Source: Pictodentalium vernedei
Lineage: Eukaryota > Mollusca > Scaphopoda > Dentaliida > Dentaliidae
Assembly (NCBI GenBank): GCA_031216915.1
Contig: CM062294.1
Coordinates: 159,791,455 to 159,855,454, forward strand
DNA length: 64,000 nucleotides
Direction of reading: 5' to 3'
Position numbers and translations under genes: made by a program. Numbering within the stretch: position 1 is the first letter of the stretch; each line of letters opens with the position of its first letter. Of the stretch, positions 16,391 to 28,799 are shown piece by piece. The notes under the pieces were generated by a model that was not told the origin of the DNA, did not search any database, and saw only the letters and a list, made by a program, of their open reading frames with translations.

Positions 16391-18252
16391 GGGTGTATTT
16401 AGGAAATCTGAATAATTTATTAGACCTATTTCCATTAGGAATTCGACTCCGTTATGGCCCGGAGCCAGTCTAGTTCTTTAATAGTCCACGCCTGTGTTTG
16501 TTTTAGATTAAATCGTCTGAAATATTTCAATTGGCCAGAAAAAGCGAATCTACATTTCGCTTCTCCGACCAACTGAAATATTACAGAGGATTGAATCAAA
16601 AACTACAATAAACATTCATTTTCATTGAATGAACGCAAGAAATGTTTCTCAATCGAAGATTAAATGAAACCGAATCTGTAATGCTGTTAGACATTTTGTA
16701 AACTACATACTTATGAATGAGGACTCACCACAGCTATAGTTTTATGATGTTCCAGCAATTCTGTTATTATCTTGATTTTTTTTTAAACATAATTTTATTT
16801 CTCAAAATAGAAATAGGGTTTGACGAACAGGCATAGCCTATATCAACGTCTCTCCCAATACATTTAACAAATTACAAAAGTAATGAATGGGTGCAAGCGT
16901 GTGTGCATTGGAAGGCAACACATAATTCTGATTTCATTAATCACATTTTACGAAGCCCTTAATTACGTTCTTATGCGTGTTGCCTCCGAAAAGGGAAATC
17001 TATTCTTCAGCAAATCTTGGGAGATTGTTCGCATGATAAACAGACATTTTCGAATATTGAAATACGTACTGGTCTATTAGATTTATGATAGCTACAGTAC
17101 AGTTGTGGCACTGAAATAGGCTGATACTCCCTCTCCCCAGTCCCCTCCCTCCCTCTCTCATCCTCTCTCTCTCCAAAAAGGTAGAGAGAGAGAGAAGAGA
17201 GAGAGAGACAGAGAGTTTGGGATTTATCATAGTTTACCCATTCCGCTGAAAACGTCCCGTATCTAAAATATAGTCTTGGAAGGCTTGCAAAATCTGTATT
17301 ACCTTGATGTTTTCAAGACGCAAAAATATGTATTGATTGAAATATCCCTAACTGGAGAACGAAGAATATCTGTACACCATTGTGAAAAAGGGACATCACA
17401 TTGAAGCAGCGGAAATCTGCGCGCAAATGTCACAAAAAGTTAGAAAAAAACCCACAACTGGGTCCAATTTGTCGGGGAATTAGATTGCTGGCCAGAGAGC
17501 GTTAACACTGGCGTGATGAAGACTAAAGGCATCCTCAAAGATATTACTGTGAAATCACATACAATTTCGTCACAGTTTCGTCATCGACCTTCTCTCTTAC
17601 AAACTATTCGAATGCAACATGAAAAAAACGTTTTGGTGTAATTTTGCAACTCGATACCTCTCCGGTCTCTCCATTGTCAGTGAACAATACTTCTCTCGAA
17701 GTTACGCATGAAGAACGATTGTTGTTTCGTTTCGATCGGAAAGCCATTGTAAGTGTTTGAAGTTTTCTCAAGGGAACTTGAAAAACAAAAATGTTGTAAA
17801 CGCGCCATTCATTGTTTGTTGTACTTCAGGTGAATTTTAAACACTGAGTACCCCTTCCAGTTCATTTTATTCTGTATGTGCATTAAAGTATTGTATTCAT
17901 ACCTTCTCAGTTACATAGGCATACTGTTGAAACTAGAAGTCCTGCGACTGTGTTGTGCACTATTGTGAAATAATAGCGCGCCAAGCAAGTGCACTTTTGT
18001 CCGTGTCAAACTACACCTTTTGCGTAACTCAATTCCTGTAGAAAAACAACGTGCCCAACTCTGTACAATCCTATACTAGTAAATAGAGATCATTAACATC
18101 ATATCATTCCTAACCTCTACTGGGATACATGTACATGCAATGACGTAATATATATACAAATTCAACTGAATGTGCAGAATGAAGAGAGTGGATAACTACT
18201 TATTCGTAGCGTCATATATTCACCACTCGAAAAGTATTTATAATTGTTCATA
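16391..18252. other. Intergenic; purine/pyrimidine tract, no gene
   Basis: AT-rich DNA. 17105-17215 is a CT-rich run followed by a GA-rich run ((TC)n then (GA)n), forming an imperfect inverted repeat. Short open frames (for example 16883-17080) lack any family pattern. I see nothing else. Confidence 0.4.
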
Positions 18253-18345
18253 ACAGCACAAGAAACACTTTCAAATTTTCATCACATGGACCACTACCTG
18301 GTGGTCCATGTGATGACAATTTGGAAGTGCTTTTTTGTGTTGTCC
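18253..18345. repeat. Hairpin, about 45-bp arms
   Basis: The centre is CATCACATGGACCACTACC followed by its near complement; arms extend outward through AGCACAAGAAACACTTTC and GAAGTGCTTTTTTGTGTTG with a few mismatches. Probably a small foldback MITE. No coding. Confidence 0.6.
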
Positions 18346-19353
18346 TCCCAACTTGTAAATAATTACCAAGTGAAAAATCTATCCTACAGCGATTTAGTAG
18401 TAATCCCCCCTCCACATACTGCAGTCTCAATATTTGCTTTCTGGTTGATGGGTTCAGTTCGTGAATTCACTGATACCGCATTAAATGTTGTATTGCACAG
18501 CGCAAACGCTCTTGTGTATTTAGGACTACTTCATTCTTCTCCAGTAAAGAGTGCATCAACTAAAGAGCATTTTATGCACTAATTGTGACAGGACGACTAG
18601 TTTCAACTGAAGGCTTTAACATTCCGTGAATAATGCGCCCGGCGAGAGCAACATAGTAGCGCATTCGACTTTATCTGGTACATAAAAAGAGGATTTTAAA
18701 TATTAAGACATTGCAGAAATTATTTGTTGTTCCCATGCGTATTGGATAATTGTTTTAACTCTCTCCAATGGAATCTGAAGCTCTCAGGCCACCAGTCTTA
18801 TTCCATATTAGATATTATTCGATATTTTGAGCTCCACAATAGCCTCGCATTATCAAAGAAACCAACATGGCGGCCCCAGTATACAACATTTCGTGGAGTT
18901 TGCGTACAGACTACATTTGATATAATGCGTTGTCCCTTTATTCACAGAGATATGCAGATATTTGTTGGGGGCTACTGTTATTGGTGTCCCAATCAATAAA
19001 TCTTTATCTCACTTTAGAAATATCAAAATATTAACATAATTGTTGGGCCTACGCAGTTCGTCCCGCCGGTAAGTCACACGAGAACCTTAAAATTTACAAG
19101 ACTTCCCCCATACCGGAAAGGACCTGACATTTTGTAAATCAGAAGCATTGGTAGAAGGTGTTATTTGGCTGCACAGAAAAGTCTTTCGAACATTTTCAGA
19201 AATATAACATTCGCAAAAGATGAATAGATTTGTACTTTATCCTATATTTTCCTTGAAACTGTCCTAAAGTATAATACAGTCGCCGCGGACTGGTCATATT
19301 CCACGCGTGGACAGTGATGTCCACGCATGCATTTACCAGGTAATAAAAATAGT

Positions 19354-19600
19354 ATTTCTTCACCCAACGCAGACGATATCAAAATTTATTTTTTTAAATA
19401 TCATTTTTTTTAATTTTTTAAAAAGTTTCAACAATACCATATCATGTGACCCCTCATTGGAACGAGCTCAATGAGCTCGTTCCAATGAGGGGTCACATGA
19501 TATGGTTTTGTTGAAAAAGTTTGAAAAATTAAATTTTTTCGACTGCTCAATTTGCATATTACGCGGGCGGATGCGGGCGATTCGTTAGGTAAAGGGTTAA
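19354..19600. mobile_element. TTAA-flanked MITE (subfamily B)
   Basis: Right end GTTAGGTAAAGGGTTAA; left end degenerate (CACCCAACGCAGACGATATC). The core at about 19446-19500 is a perfect palindrome around GACCCCTCATTGGAACGAGC, flanked by CCATATCATGT and its complement. Absent from R1 copy A, so it is a later insertion. Confidence 0.75.
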
Positions 19601-19800
19601 GAAATTTCACTAGTTATGCGATAATATTAGTTTTCAACAGTGAAAATTTCCCATAACCATATGTGAGCTCTGTCAAACAAGGTATAGTTGATTAAATATT
19701 TGTCCTACAAGTGCAAAATAGTGCCATAGAAGAGATTTCCAGGTGAAAAGAAAGTTGATGAGGCACATTTTCTATGACAAGGGTAGTATCTGGTGCTTCG

Positions 19801-20051
19801 TTAACCCTTTACCCAAGGTAACGGCCAAAACCGGCCAGCGCTATTCTCAAAAATCGTCAATTAATTTTCAAAATATTTTCATTTTTTGTCTCAAAAACAT
19901 AGGTTATGACCCCTCGTTGGAACGAGCTCGTCGAGCTCGTTCCAACGAGGGGTCATAACCTATGTTTTTAAGACAAAAAATGAAAAAAACTAGTTATTCA
20001 AGAATTTTTTTTGCAAGTGTCGTCTGCTTTTCATGTTAGGTAAAGGGTTAA
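19801..20051. mobile_element. TTAA-flanked MITE (subfamily A)
   Basis: Ends TTAACCCTTTACCCAAGG and TTAGGTAAAGGGTTAA give a clear TTAA duplication. The core palindrome GACCCCTCGTTGGAACGAGC is shared with subfamily B, but the flanks differ (AAACATAGGTTAT, then AAGTGTCGTCTGCTTTTCATG). It interrupts R1 copy B. Confidence 0.8.
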
Positions 20052-20214
20052 TTAAATTTTTAATGATTAGTCCTGTAATTAGTATTTGGAATCTAATAAT
20101 ATTGCGTCCGTGGAAATATTTCCCACCCGCGAAAAGTGACCAGTCCAGTGTGGTCGTACTATACCATTAAGTCCATCTCACTTTACTGTTACACCAAGCA
20201 CGGCAACCCTTTCT

Positions 20215-20432
20215 TTAACTCTTTGAACACTAAAGTCCCTTTTTGTGGCCCGCAGGAGCAAAATAAAAATTCAGCAGTTGAAAACAAATTTTTCAAAGAA
20301 TTTCAACAAGACCATATCATGTGACGCCTCAATGAAACGATATTGAGGGGATAAGGTGCTATGAAACTGTTTAAAATACAAATATTTAAAATAATGAATT
20401 TTGACAGCGTCTGCATTGTGAAAAGGGTTTAA
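20215..20432. mobile_element. Decayed TTAA-flanked MITE (subfamily B)
   Basis: The same insertion as 895-1111 in R1 copy A, with TTAA ends and an eroded core. Confidence 0.6.
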
Positions 20433-20564
20433 GGCGTTTTCACAATGGATTTTGAAGCTTGGCAGATGCATGTTTATTTTCATCAGATCAGTGATCTACA
20501 GTAACGTCGCCGTGGAATGGTCGTAATCTACGCAATGATGTCCATGCATGCGTTAACCAAGTAA

Positions 20565-20733
20565 TGATATTTTTTCCGCGTTTTTGGAGAATTAGCGGGA
20601 AAAAAATGTCTTAACGGTACATGGCAGAATAGAAGGTGGAGCATTGGCCAGCACGACCAATAGACACAGAGGTGTTGCTCATGCAGTGATCCGTGATCAC
20701 GTGGAAGTCCGAATTGTCATTCTAGCCTCAACT
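20565..20733 (+). repeat. Left direct repeat of the Ngaro-like element
   Basis: Begins TGATATTTTTTCCGCG and ends CTAGCCTCAACT; nearly identical to 25940-26115 apart from a small A-rich indel. It contains the palindromic GTGATCCGTGATCACG. Confidence 0.75.
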
Positions 20734-21549
20734 GTCGTTCAGAACAGTCATCATCTCAGAAATTTTCAAAATGTCTATCAAAAAAAAAAAACAAAAAAAA
20801 AAAAAAACAAACAAAAAACTCTGCTCACGGAACATATTCAGCAAGAAGTGGAGAAAGCTGTCAACAATACAGAAAATAATCTATTGAATGAGATGAAGCA
20901 GTTATTCGATGTTAAATTTGGTGGATTTGAAGAGAAAATCAATTCTACTCAAAGGGAGATTGCGGAACAACAAATTATCAAAATGGCGTCCGTAACAGGT
21001 GTTTACAAATTCCAGAAGAAAAGTTGTGAGGAACAGTATGCTTTTAACAATTAAGTAATTTCTACAATTTCCAACGCTAATGCCTCGATCAGCAAATCGC
21101 AGATTACTTCAGCAGATGTCACAAAAGTGCATGGAAAGACTTCAGAAGGTTTAACATAACTTAATCAGGGACACAAATTGATTAAGATAGCTGATTCCAA
21201 TGAAAACGGGTGGAAAGTGGTGGAAGAATACGTAGCCAATCCGTTGGCTGATGATTCAGATGACGAAAGGAAAATTAACAGTGCAATATCCAGAGCATCT
21301 CGGAAAGCCAAAGCTTTGAAAATTAAGAAAAGGAACGAACTTCGATACAATCCATACAAAATTACTGACGCCAAAGCATCAACTGGTATACAGTCATCTA
21401 TAAAGCCAAAGCCAGGAAAATGCTTTGCGTGTGGCATAAGTGGCCATTGGAGGGCTGATTGCCCGTCTATCAGAACAGAAAGAACAAATAAGATAAGTAT
21501 AGATTTGTTTACTTCAAATGAAAGTCAGATATTGGAGTTTACACAGTAA
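20644..21549 (+). pseudogene. Gag-like protein with CCHC zinc knuckle
   Basis: One frame with two internal TAA stops (21052-21054 and about 21157). The N-terminal part is Lys-rich from an A-rich run, then a coiled-coil-like stretch (QEVEKAVNNTENNLLNEMKQ). Near the C-terminus CFACGISGHWRADCP is a C-x2-C-x4-H-x4-C knuckle typical of retroelement nucleocapsid. It precedes the RT region and shares its strand, so it is the element's gag. Confidence 0.65.
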
Positions 21550-21578
21550 GAGTAAAATAGTTGAATATGTATCGAGTG

Positions 21579-22440
21579 AAATATTCTCACCTCTGATATT
21601 CCTTCATTTCAAATTAAATATACACAAAATGTACATCAAAATGAAAGTTGGGATGTATAAACACGAAACACATGTTTAATCAACTCAAAGAGTCGACTGT
21701 AGGCACCACTGGTTCCTGGAATTCTGCTGCTGTATTCGCACTAGAACTGATAATTTAATAATATTTCACGGAAACAACTTGTGGCCAAATGTGCTTTACA
21801 TATCCAAGAACAAAGCTTGGGGATAAAAATTCTTCAAAACACGGCGACAGAGCTGCATTGGGGAAAATTCCAAAGCCTTTGCTTTTGTTTACGTATGAGT
21901 ATACTTTCGATTTCCGGTCGACGTCATCGGACAGAAAAAGCATGTAGAAACAACGCCGTCTAAAATCAAATAATGAAAAAGATCGCCTTCATACAGTATA
22001 CTGTTATTAGACTGCGATTGCACAGTTGCCATATTCAATGCAAGGTATCATAATGCGTGTTGAAATTTCTTAGAATTACGATTTTGTTTTTTCATTGAAA
22101 TTCGTGGTAACGAGTGATTTGCGCATGTCTGTCGAGCATGGAAACCATCTTAAATTAAAAATGCAGACAGTGTTGTCCTTTTCCAAAATGCAGTCCTATC
22201 GCTGTATTCGAAAGTGTTTTGAATGCCTGGCTTTCTTCTTGGATACGTGATGCACATTTGGCCACAAGTTGTTCTGATGAAATATTATTTTATTATCAGT
22301 TCTGGAGCGAGTGGTGCCTACAGTCGACTCTTTGAGTTGACTACATATGTGTTTCGTGTTCTATACATCCCAACCTTCATTTTGATGTATAATTTGTGTA
22401 TATTTAATCTGAATTGAAGGAATATGAGAGGTGAGAATTT
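21579..22440. mobile_element. Foldback element inserted between gag and pol
   Basis: Terminal inverted repeats of over 200 bp: the left arm begins GAAATATTCTCACCTCTG and the right arm ends AGAGGTGAGAATTTC. Both contain AACTCAAAGAGTCGACTGTAG or its complement and a TTGTGGCCAAATGTGC block. There is no coding sequence in the roughly 400-bp middle. Likely a non-autonomous DNA transposon that postdates the retroelement. Confidence 0.7.
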
Positions 22441-22479
22441 CAAAATAAACAAAATTCCATTACTTATATAGGCCCTTAA

Positions 22480-23900
22480 CGATGGTGAGAATAAAGAAAG
22501 GAATGTTTCATATGAAAATATTTCTTCGGTTGGACGGCTTAAGGCAAACATTGCACAATGGAAAGCCGTTACGACTAACAAACATGTTTTGGATGTTATC
22601 GCTAACGGATATAGGACACTGCCTCCACGTTCTATAATAAAAAAAAAACAATGAGTCAGCTTTGGAAAACCCATCTTTTGTTAGATCGGAAATCGCAAAG
22701 CTTTTAGAAGTAGGATGTGTAAAAGAGGAAAGTGATATTCCATTTGTCGTTAACCCTTTGACGGTAGCTTATAACAAATTAGGAAAACCTAGATTGGTTG
22801 TGGATTGCAGAAAAATAAATTCTGCGTTTGTATAAATTTGAATATAAATATGAGTACGCTTCCGTGGCAAGAGACATGTTTCGTAAATGTGATTTTTTGT
22901 TTAAAATTTGATTTTTAGTCTACATACCATCACATTTCAACTTTTTCCTGACGATGTCAAGTATTTAGGTTTTTCTTGTACGGATGGAATGGTTACAAAG
23001 TACTACGCATTTTGCGTATTACCATTTGGTTTGGCTACTAGTGAATATATTTTCTCAAAAGTTGTAAGGGGAATAGTTAAATTTTGGAGAGCCAATGAAT
23101 TAAGAGTTGTCATGTTTTCAGATGACGGTTTGGGTGGTGATTCTAACCCGGCGTTAGCTGAGAGTACAAGTTTACGAATAGAAAAAGATTTGAATAATTT
23201 TGGTTTTCTACTGGCGCAAGAAAAGTGTGAATGGGTCCCATCACAAGTTAGAATTTGGCTTGGATTATATTGGAATATGATAGAGTGGAGAATCACACTT
23301 AGTCAAGAGTCGACAGGATTTTGTTAAGTATTCATAGCGCAATGAAGAAAGTAGATAAAGGTCAAAATTTGATAAAGGCTCGCACTTTGGCATGTATCGC
23401 AGGTCAAATAATGTCTGCACAAATTGTATTTGTCGATAAAGTAAGGTTATATACAAGAGGTATGTATGCATGCTTAAATTCTCGAGCTAGCTGGGAAGCA
23501 AATGTAATGTTTGGTGAAGCTGCTATTACAGAAATGGTTTATTGGAAAGAAAATTGTTTTAAACTAAACAATATAGGGGTCGACACGGATGCCGAGAAGT
23601 GGCACGTGCCCGATTTACGCGTATGGAGTGACGCGTCAGGTACTGGTTTTGGTGGTTTCGCATGCACAAGCAGTGCTGGCAACGAAACAGGTTTCGGACG
23701 TGCTTCTGGGCGTGAAATTGAATCAGTAAGTGGGTGTAAAAATGACATAATCGGGAGTTGGGCTCCTGGTGGGTCTGTACAGAGGTTTGAGACCTCAATT
23801 TGCGACACGACATCCGGGAGTTGGGCTCTGCGGTTAGATATTGATATTAACAGCGGAAAGAAAGGTGAGTTTTATTACTCGGGTAAATGTTAACATACAG
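22480..23900 (+). pseudogene. Reverse transcriptase and RNase H of the Ngaro-like element
   Basis: Across several frames: VGRLKANIAQWKAVTT, then FVVNPLTVAYNKLGKPRLVV and KFDF-STYHH (the DLKSGYHH block with a stop), YYAFCVLPFGLATSEYIFSK, and FSDDGLGG, the catalytic DD motif. RNase H follows (VWSDASGTGFGGFACTSS with the first Asp). The order and words match DIRS/Ngaro polymerases. There are frameshifts at about 22640, 22840 and 23320 and stops in the first part. Confidence 0.7.
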
Positions 23901-24002
23901 AGAAAGATTACTTCGGAAGCTGGGCTTCGGACGAGGCTTGTCTCAGTTCTTCGTAGCGTGAACTGGAAGCGGTGCACCGTATTCTGAAAGATTACTCAAC
24001 AA

Positions 24003-24660
24003 GTGAGAAAGTTAATAACAAAATCATTGAGTGGTTTACGAACAAAAACGGTTGTTAAAACAATAAACGTCGGTAGTAAAAAGGCAAATTTACAAAATAT
24101 TGCTTTATCAATCAATGACGTGTGCGAGTCAAAAAAAAACCAAAAGACTTTTCCACAGTGGGTTCCCAGAAAGCTGAATATATCAGCAGATAAATTGAGT
24201 AGATACTCAGATTGTGATGACTGGGGCATTCGGATTTGGCTTTTTCGAAAAATAGATAAGATGTGGGACCTCACCCCATCGACAGGTTTGCATCAAGGTA
24301 TAATACAAAATGCAACCGTCTTAATAGTCTCTTTTGGTGTAGTGGTACTGAGGGTGTTGATGCATTCAAACAAGATTGGGGTGGTGAATACAATTGGTTA
24401 GTGCTCCCGCCCAGACTCGTTTCTCGGGTCATCAAAATGCTACAGCGGGAAGCGGTAAAGGTACACCTTTGATCCCAATGTGGAAATCGGCGCCTTATTG
24501 GTCGTTAATAAAATCGAAAGAAGGGGCTTTCTTCAAATTTGTGAAAGAGACTTTTGTTCTACCACAGGAACACATCGTTTGTCGTGGTAGGGGGCGAAAT
24601 GGTTTGTTTGTAAAGCAGAGATTCGATTTCAAAATGATAGCACTAAAAGTTCAGTGTTGA
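24003..24660 (+). pseudogene. RNase H C-terminal and connecting region
   Basis: Two overlapping frames hold QWVPRKLNISADKLSRYSD and DRFASRYNTKCNRLNS, SLFWCSGTEGVDAF, NWLVLPPRLVSRVI and PMWKSAPYWSLI. These conserved blocks lie between RNase H and recombinase in DIRS/Ngaro polymerases. Frameshifts at about 24270 and 24410. Confidence 0.6.
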
Positions 24661-24687
24661 ATTTTGGCTGTACAACATGATCACATG

Positions 24688-24746
24688 TACCACCCCCCCC
24701 CCCCCACCTCCATCCGCAAAAAAAAAAAAAAAAAAAAAAAAAGAAA
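24688..24746. repeat. C-run and A-run
   Basis: About 16 C followed after a short spacer by about 25 A. The complementary strand is G-rich. Lies between RNase H and recombinase parts. Confidence 0.7.
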
Positions 24747-24785
24747 AAATTGAGGGAGTAAACTAATTGACTTATTTTACGTCGC

Positions 24786-25806
24786 ATTTCAGGTTTGAAA
24801 AATACCGGAAAACATTCTACTGAAGTGCAAAAGGTCGGAGTGAGACGCACGCCAGAAATCGAGAAGTTAATGCACAGCATGTGTATGCATTTACTGAAAT
24901 CAAGGAGTGATTCAACGGTAAAAATTTACTGTAACAGTTTATTGAAGTGGGCGTCTTTCGCCGCCAGCAGAGATTTTAATTCTATTCCAGCTCAACCTAT
25001 TCATGTTTCATTATATCTGACTCACTTATTAGACAGTGGAGCGTCATGTGCAACTATTAACACTGCAGTGTATTCCATAAAATGGACACATAATTTAAAT
25101 AATTTTCCTGATCCAACAAAGAACTCTTTCGTTTCAAACCTACAAGAATCGGCTCAACGCAGTGCATTGAGACCTGTTCAAAGAAAAGACCCTGTTTCTT
25201 CCCAGATGCTTATAAAATTGTGTGATATGTTTAAAGATTCTAATGACTTGTTTGATGTACGTGACTTAGCAATGATTTTTCTAGGGTGTTCTTGTTTTCT
25301 TGAGGTACGATGAGTTTTTATCACTGCAGAGACAAGATATTGTTTTAAATGATAATTATTTTACCATTTTTGTGAGACAGAGTAAAACTGACAAATATAG
25401 GCAGGGCGACAAAATTGTCATAGCTAAAGGTACTACCTCAGCCTGTCCTCACAAAATGTTAGTAAAATATTTTTCACTAGTAAATGAGGATTTAGGTTTC
25501 TCCGATTACCTTTTTAGGGGTGGATATAGAGTCAATGGAAAATGCAAATTATGGAATGGAAACAAAAAGTTAAGTTAAACTACCGTTAGAGAGAGATTAG
25601 TCAGCAAACTGAAATTAATAGGTGGTGGTCTCAATTTTGGGTTAGATTCTCTTGGGGCAGGTGGCGCCACAGCAGCTGCTAATTCGAGTGTAAACGAACG
25701 TTGCTGGAAACGATATGGCAGGTGGGCTACACATAGCAGTTAGGCCAGGTACGTCCAAGACTCTACTGAGAAAAGGTTGGAAGTTTCCGACAAATTAGGT
25801 CTCTAA
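24786..25806 (+). pseudogene. Tyrosine recombinase of the Ngaro-like element
   Basis: The N-terminal core-binding part (SDSTVKIYCNSLLKWASFAA, then YLTHLLDSGAS) is followed after a frameshift at about 25300 by the catalytic part. The first Arg is in RYDEFLSLQRQDI and the Lys in RQSKTDKYRQG. A TAA at about 25576 precedes the segment where HxxR should be; it reads DSLGAGGATAAANSSV, so His and Arg are replaced. The end (NERCWKRYGRW) is typical. Such recombinases integrate circular DNA copies; this one is dead. Confidence 0.7.
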
Positions 25807-25939
25807 ATACATATGTATGAATAATGCTATGTTGATATCTTTACACCTGTTTCCCGTTCTTTGAATAAAGGTTTTCTATGGACACGATCGGCTAGTTCGC
25901 TAAATAGTGTTTGTATTTATTATGCAGTTGAGTGTAGAC

Positions 25940-26115
25940 TGATATTTTTCCCGCGTTTTTGGAGAATTAGCGGGAAAAAGAAAAAAATTGTCTTAACGGT
26001 ACATGGCAAAATAAAAGGTGGAGCATTGGTCAGGACGACCAATAGACACAGAGGTGCTGCTCATGCAGTGATCCGTGATCACGTGGAAGTCCGAATTGTC
26101 ATTCTAGCCTCAACT
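25940..26115 (+). repeat. Right direct repeat of the Ngaro-like element
   Basis: Partner of 20565-20733, with an extra GAAAAAAAT-like insertion after GCGGGAAAAA. Confidence 0.75.
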
Positions 26116-26149
26116 ACGTTACGTTGGGTAAAGGGTTAACTCATTGTGC

Positions 26150-26590
26150 AACCGCGCAACATGTCTGTGAGAAAAAATAAAAGGGCAAGTGGTCCCTGTG
26201 TACACCTCACTCTGCATATTTCTTCCATTCACAGCGCACGAATTTTAAAAAAAGCGACCAAAGGTAATAATAACAAAAGTTCGGCCAAACACTAATTTGT
26301 TGCAGTTCTCAGATGAGTTACCCCAGTGCTCCTAAATGCCTTTCCCTCCACGCGCCTCTTCTCGCAGGTTGTGTGGTTATATCCTGTAGCCCTTTCTCCC
26401 CATTTTGCACGATAAAAATACTAACCCTCTCCTTTGTGTCGCCCAGAATCCACGTAGGTAGGTAAGGGTTTTATGTTTTGTGCAAGAATGCCACTACTCA
26501 CCTGTACCTGCGTCCCACTTTCACGGTGTTTGTTTATTGCTCGGATAAAGTTCAGTTTACGTGATAAATTACTTTACAACAGAATTATGA
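26150..26590 (-). mobile_element. 3' fragment of a LINE related to the copies at 28-40 kb
   Basis: Near-identical to 15940-16390 (shared AAGGGCAAGTGGTCCCTGTG and TTTTATGTTTTGTGCAAGAA). The two are copies of one truncated retroposon or parts of one duplicated segment. Confidence 0.5.
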
Positions 26591-27053
26591 TGTACATTGA
26601 CAGAATTATGCTGATTATACCAGTTATCTGTGACGTGGTTACGGATACCGGTGAAGAGTCTTTTGTCCATGTGGCTTAGAGAGAATTGAGAGAAACAATG
26701 AACAAGCTTACAGTACTGACGTCTCTGTTGTGAGTTTGGGGGATACACGAGTGTGGATACGTTTGGGACAACTTTGGGAGTCACTGGGATCTGCAGTATA
26801 AGGCTGCTTCTGGTTTGAATCAATCGACAAGAAACAAAATATGTCTACATAGAAAGACGGTTGTTGAGGTAATAAATATTATTAGTTACACGGTGTTTCA
26901 GGCAGGGTGTACGGGACTGTCTACTTTTATGAGATCCTTATATCCCGAGACTGGGCCGAAGGAAATACGGATCTCAGAAGGGTAACATAGTCCTGTACAT
27001 CCCGATGAAACAACGCGTGACGAATTTATTACCCTCCTCCTTCAGTGTGTGAA
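26591..27053. other. Intergenic, nothing recognised
   Basis: No family pattern on either strand; short open frames only. Confidence 0.4.
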
Positions 27054-27270
27054 AAGCAGACGACACTTGCAAAAAAAATTCTTGAATAACTAATTTTTTC
27101 ATTTTTTGTCTCAAAAACATAGGTTATGACCCCTCGTTGGAACGAGCTCGACGAGCTCGTTCCAACGAGGGGTCATAACCTATGTTTTTGAGACAAAAAA
27201 TGAAAAAAATAGTGAAAATTAATTGGCGATTTTTGAGAATAGCGCTGGCCGGTTTTGGCCGTTACGTTAC
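27054..27270. mobile_element. TTAA-MITE subfamily A, ends eroded
   Basis: Perfect palindromic core at about 27112-27185 (ATAGGTTATGACCCCTCG and complement), with GAAAAGCAGACGACACTTGC on the left and GCGCTGGCCGGTTTTGGCCG on the right. The TTAA and CCCTTT ends are gone. Confidence 0.7.
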
Positions 27271-28629
27271 ATAATCCCCAAACGGTATTCCAGTGACGAA
27301 AACCTTCATAAAAATAATAATTTGAGAAACTGAAATAAACATATCTTTCTTTATTATTGAACAAGAACGATTTGGAGTTATTTTCCTTCGTTTGAACTTA
27401 AATATTTGGGAGACTTCTATTCAAGGACATTGGAAAATGACGCGTCGTTATTATAGAAGGGCATAAGTTGACTTTGTAAGTATTTCATTCGATACAGTGG
27501 TTTGTTGTGAGTCTCGGAGAATCGAAGACACTATTCAAACTTGTACAAGTAGTTTAATAAGTTTCACTGATTAGATAATTCATATGTTTCTCGAAACCTC
27601 AACGGATCTGTAGTGTAGATTCACCAAAACAACATGCCTCATGGCACATCTTGTTTCTAACATCTGCTTATATTCATCATAGCCATGGACTGAAGTAGAG
27701 GAGTGGGGAAAACTGAGTCCCTCGGACCTTAAAGCATGCGTGCGGGCTTTAAGCACCCCCCCCCCCCCCCACACACACACATACTTTTCTCGTTCGCTGG
27801 TGCAACTACACAAACGTTTACTTTACCGACAATATAGACGTGATGTCAGCGCAGTAATTCGCACCAAGACTTGTGCATGGAACGGGTGGATTAGTGTTAG
27901 ATAAAATGAAAGGGATCAGGATAGAGAGAGGAAAAAAGAAAATACTTTTAATCCTTTGAACCATGATGATGTCTTTCAATTCAGTTTAATGACAACAATT
28001 GAAAGAGTTCATATTCATTACCTGTATATCTGGGGGTAGAACATTCAATATTTTCAACGCACAGCCTTCGGGTTGCACGTTGAAAATATTGATTGGTTAC
28101 TGCACACATTTACTAGGCAGTCATCCTACATGTGATCTTATGCCGTATCAGTTTCCTGGTCCGAGAAAAAACGACTTTCAGGTTTCCAAGACTTAAAGGA
28201 TTGCCGTGATATAATGGCGGAATGAGATGGAATTAATGGTACTATGAGACAATTTCAGGAAAAAAATAGGATAAACTTCAAAAGGAAATGGTATTTTTTC
28301 AAAAATATTTGAAAATAGATTAGTTCATTGGTGCTTTATAGAACCACTTCACAACTTTTTGTATTGAATTTGTTTGTGCTGTTTTGGGTGAACTGACGTT
28401 ATGCTGACAAAAGGCGTATACTATCAACTTATGAAGTTGTGTACGCAAATAAAGTTATTTACGTAAATGAAAGTATTTTGCTTTTATTATGTTGTAATCA
28501 TTCTGACAGAATCTGTTTGTTACTTTATTGTATATCTGTGTCGGTTATGGTATAGCGGTGGATGCTGAAAGCTACCTTAAACACAGATAAATAAATAAAT
28601 AACAGGGTCAAAGTGTCATCTCATTTTTC
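27271..28629. other. Intergenic with low-complexity and a retroposon tail
   Basis: C-run plus (CA)n at 27757-27782. 28540-28605 (ACCTTAAACACAGATAAATAAATAAATAAC) resembles 34755-34797, suggesting two copies of a retroposon 3' tail. No gene supported. Confidence 0.4.
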
Positions 28630-28799
28630 AATAATAATAATACTTTGGCCAGCCGCTGATTTGTCGCGGTTCTCGGACGAGAAGGCCTTGGTTACCACTG
28701 TACTCCGAACTGCCTCCCTATTCCCATGCTTCTCCTCTCCTCCCAACACTCGTAGACGAACTGCTTGATGACATCCCTTGCCCCATTCTTCCCAATCTC

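Larger units (their letters stand above)
18674..20564 (+). repeat. Composite dispersed repeat R1, copy B
   Basis: Matches 5-1240, including the short reading fragment and both embedded MITEs. Two further MITEs (19354-19600 and 19801-20051) have inserted in this copy only. The Ngaro-like element begins where the match ends. Confidence 0.75.
20565..26115 (+). mobile_element. Ngaro/DIRS-like tyrosine-recombinase retrotransposon, decayed
   Basis: Direct repeats (20565-20733 and 25940-26115) flank an internal region with a CCHC gag, reverse transcriptase, RNase H and tyrosine recombinase in that order. Direct repeats plus a tyrosine recombinase in place of a DDE integrase are the hallmark of Ngaro-type elements. 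Many stops and shifts make it inactive. An 860-bp foldback at 21579-22440 separates gag from pol. Confidence 0.8.
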
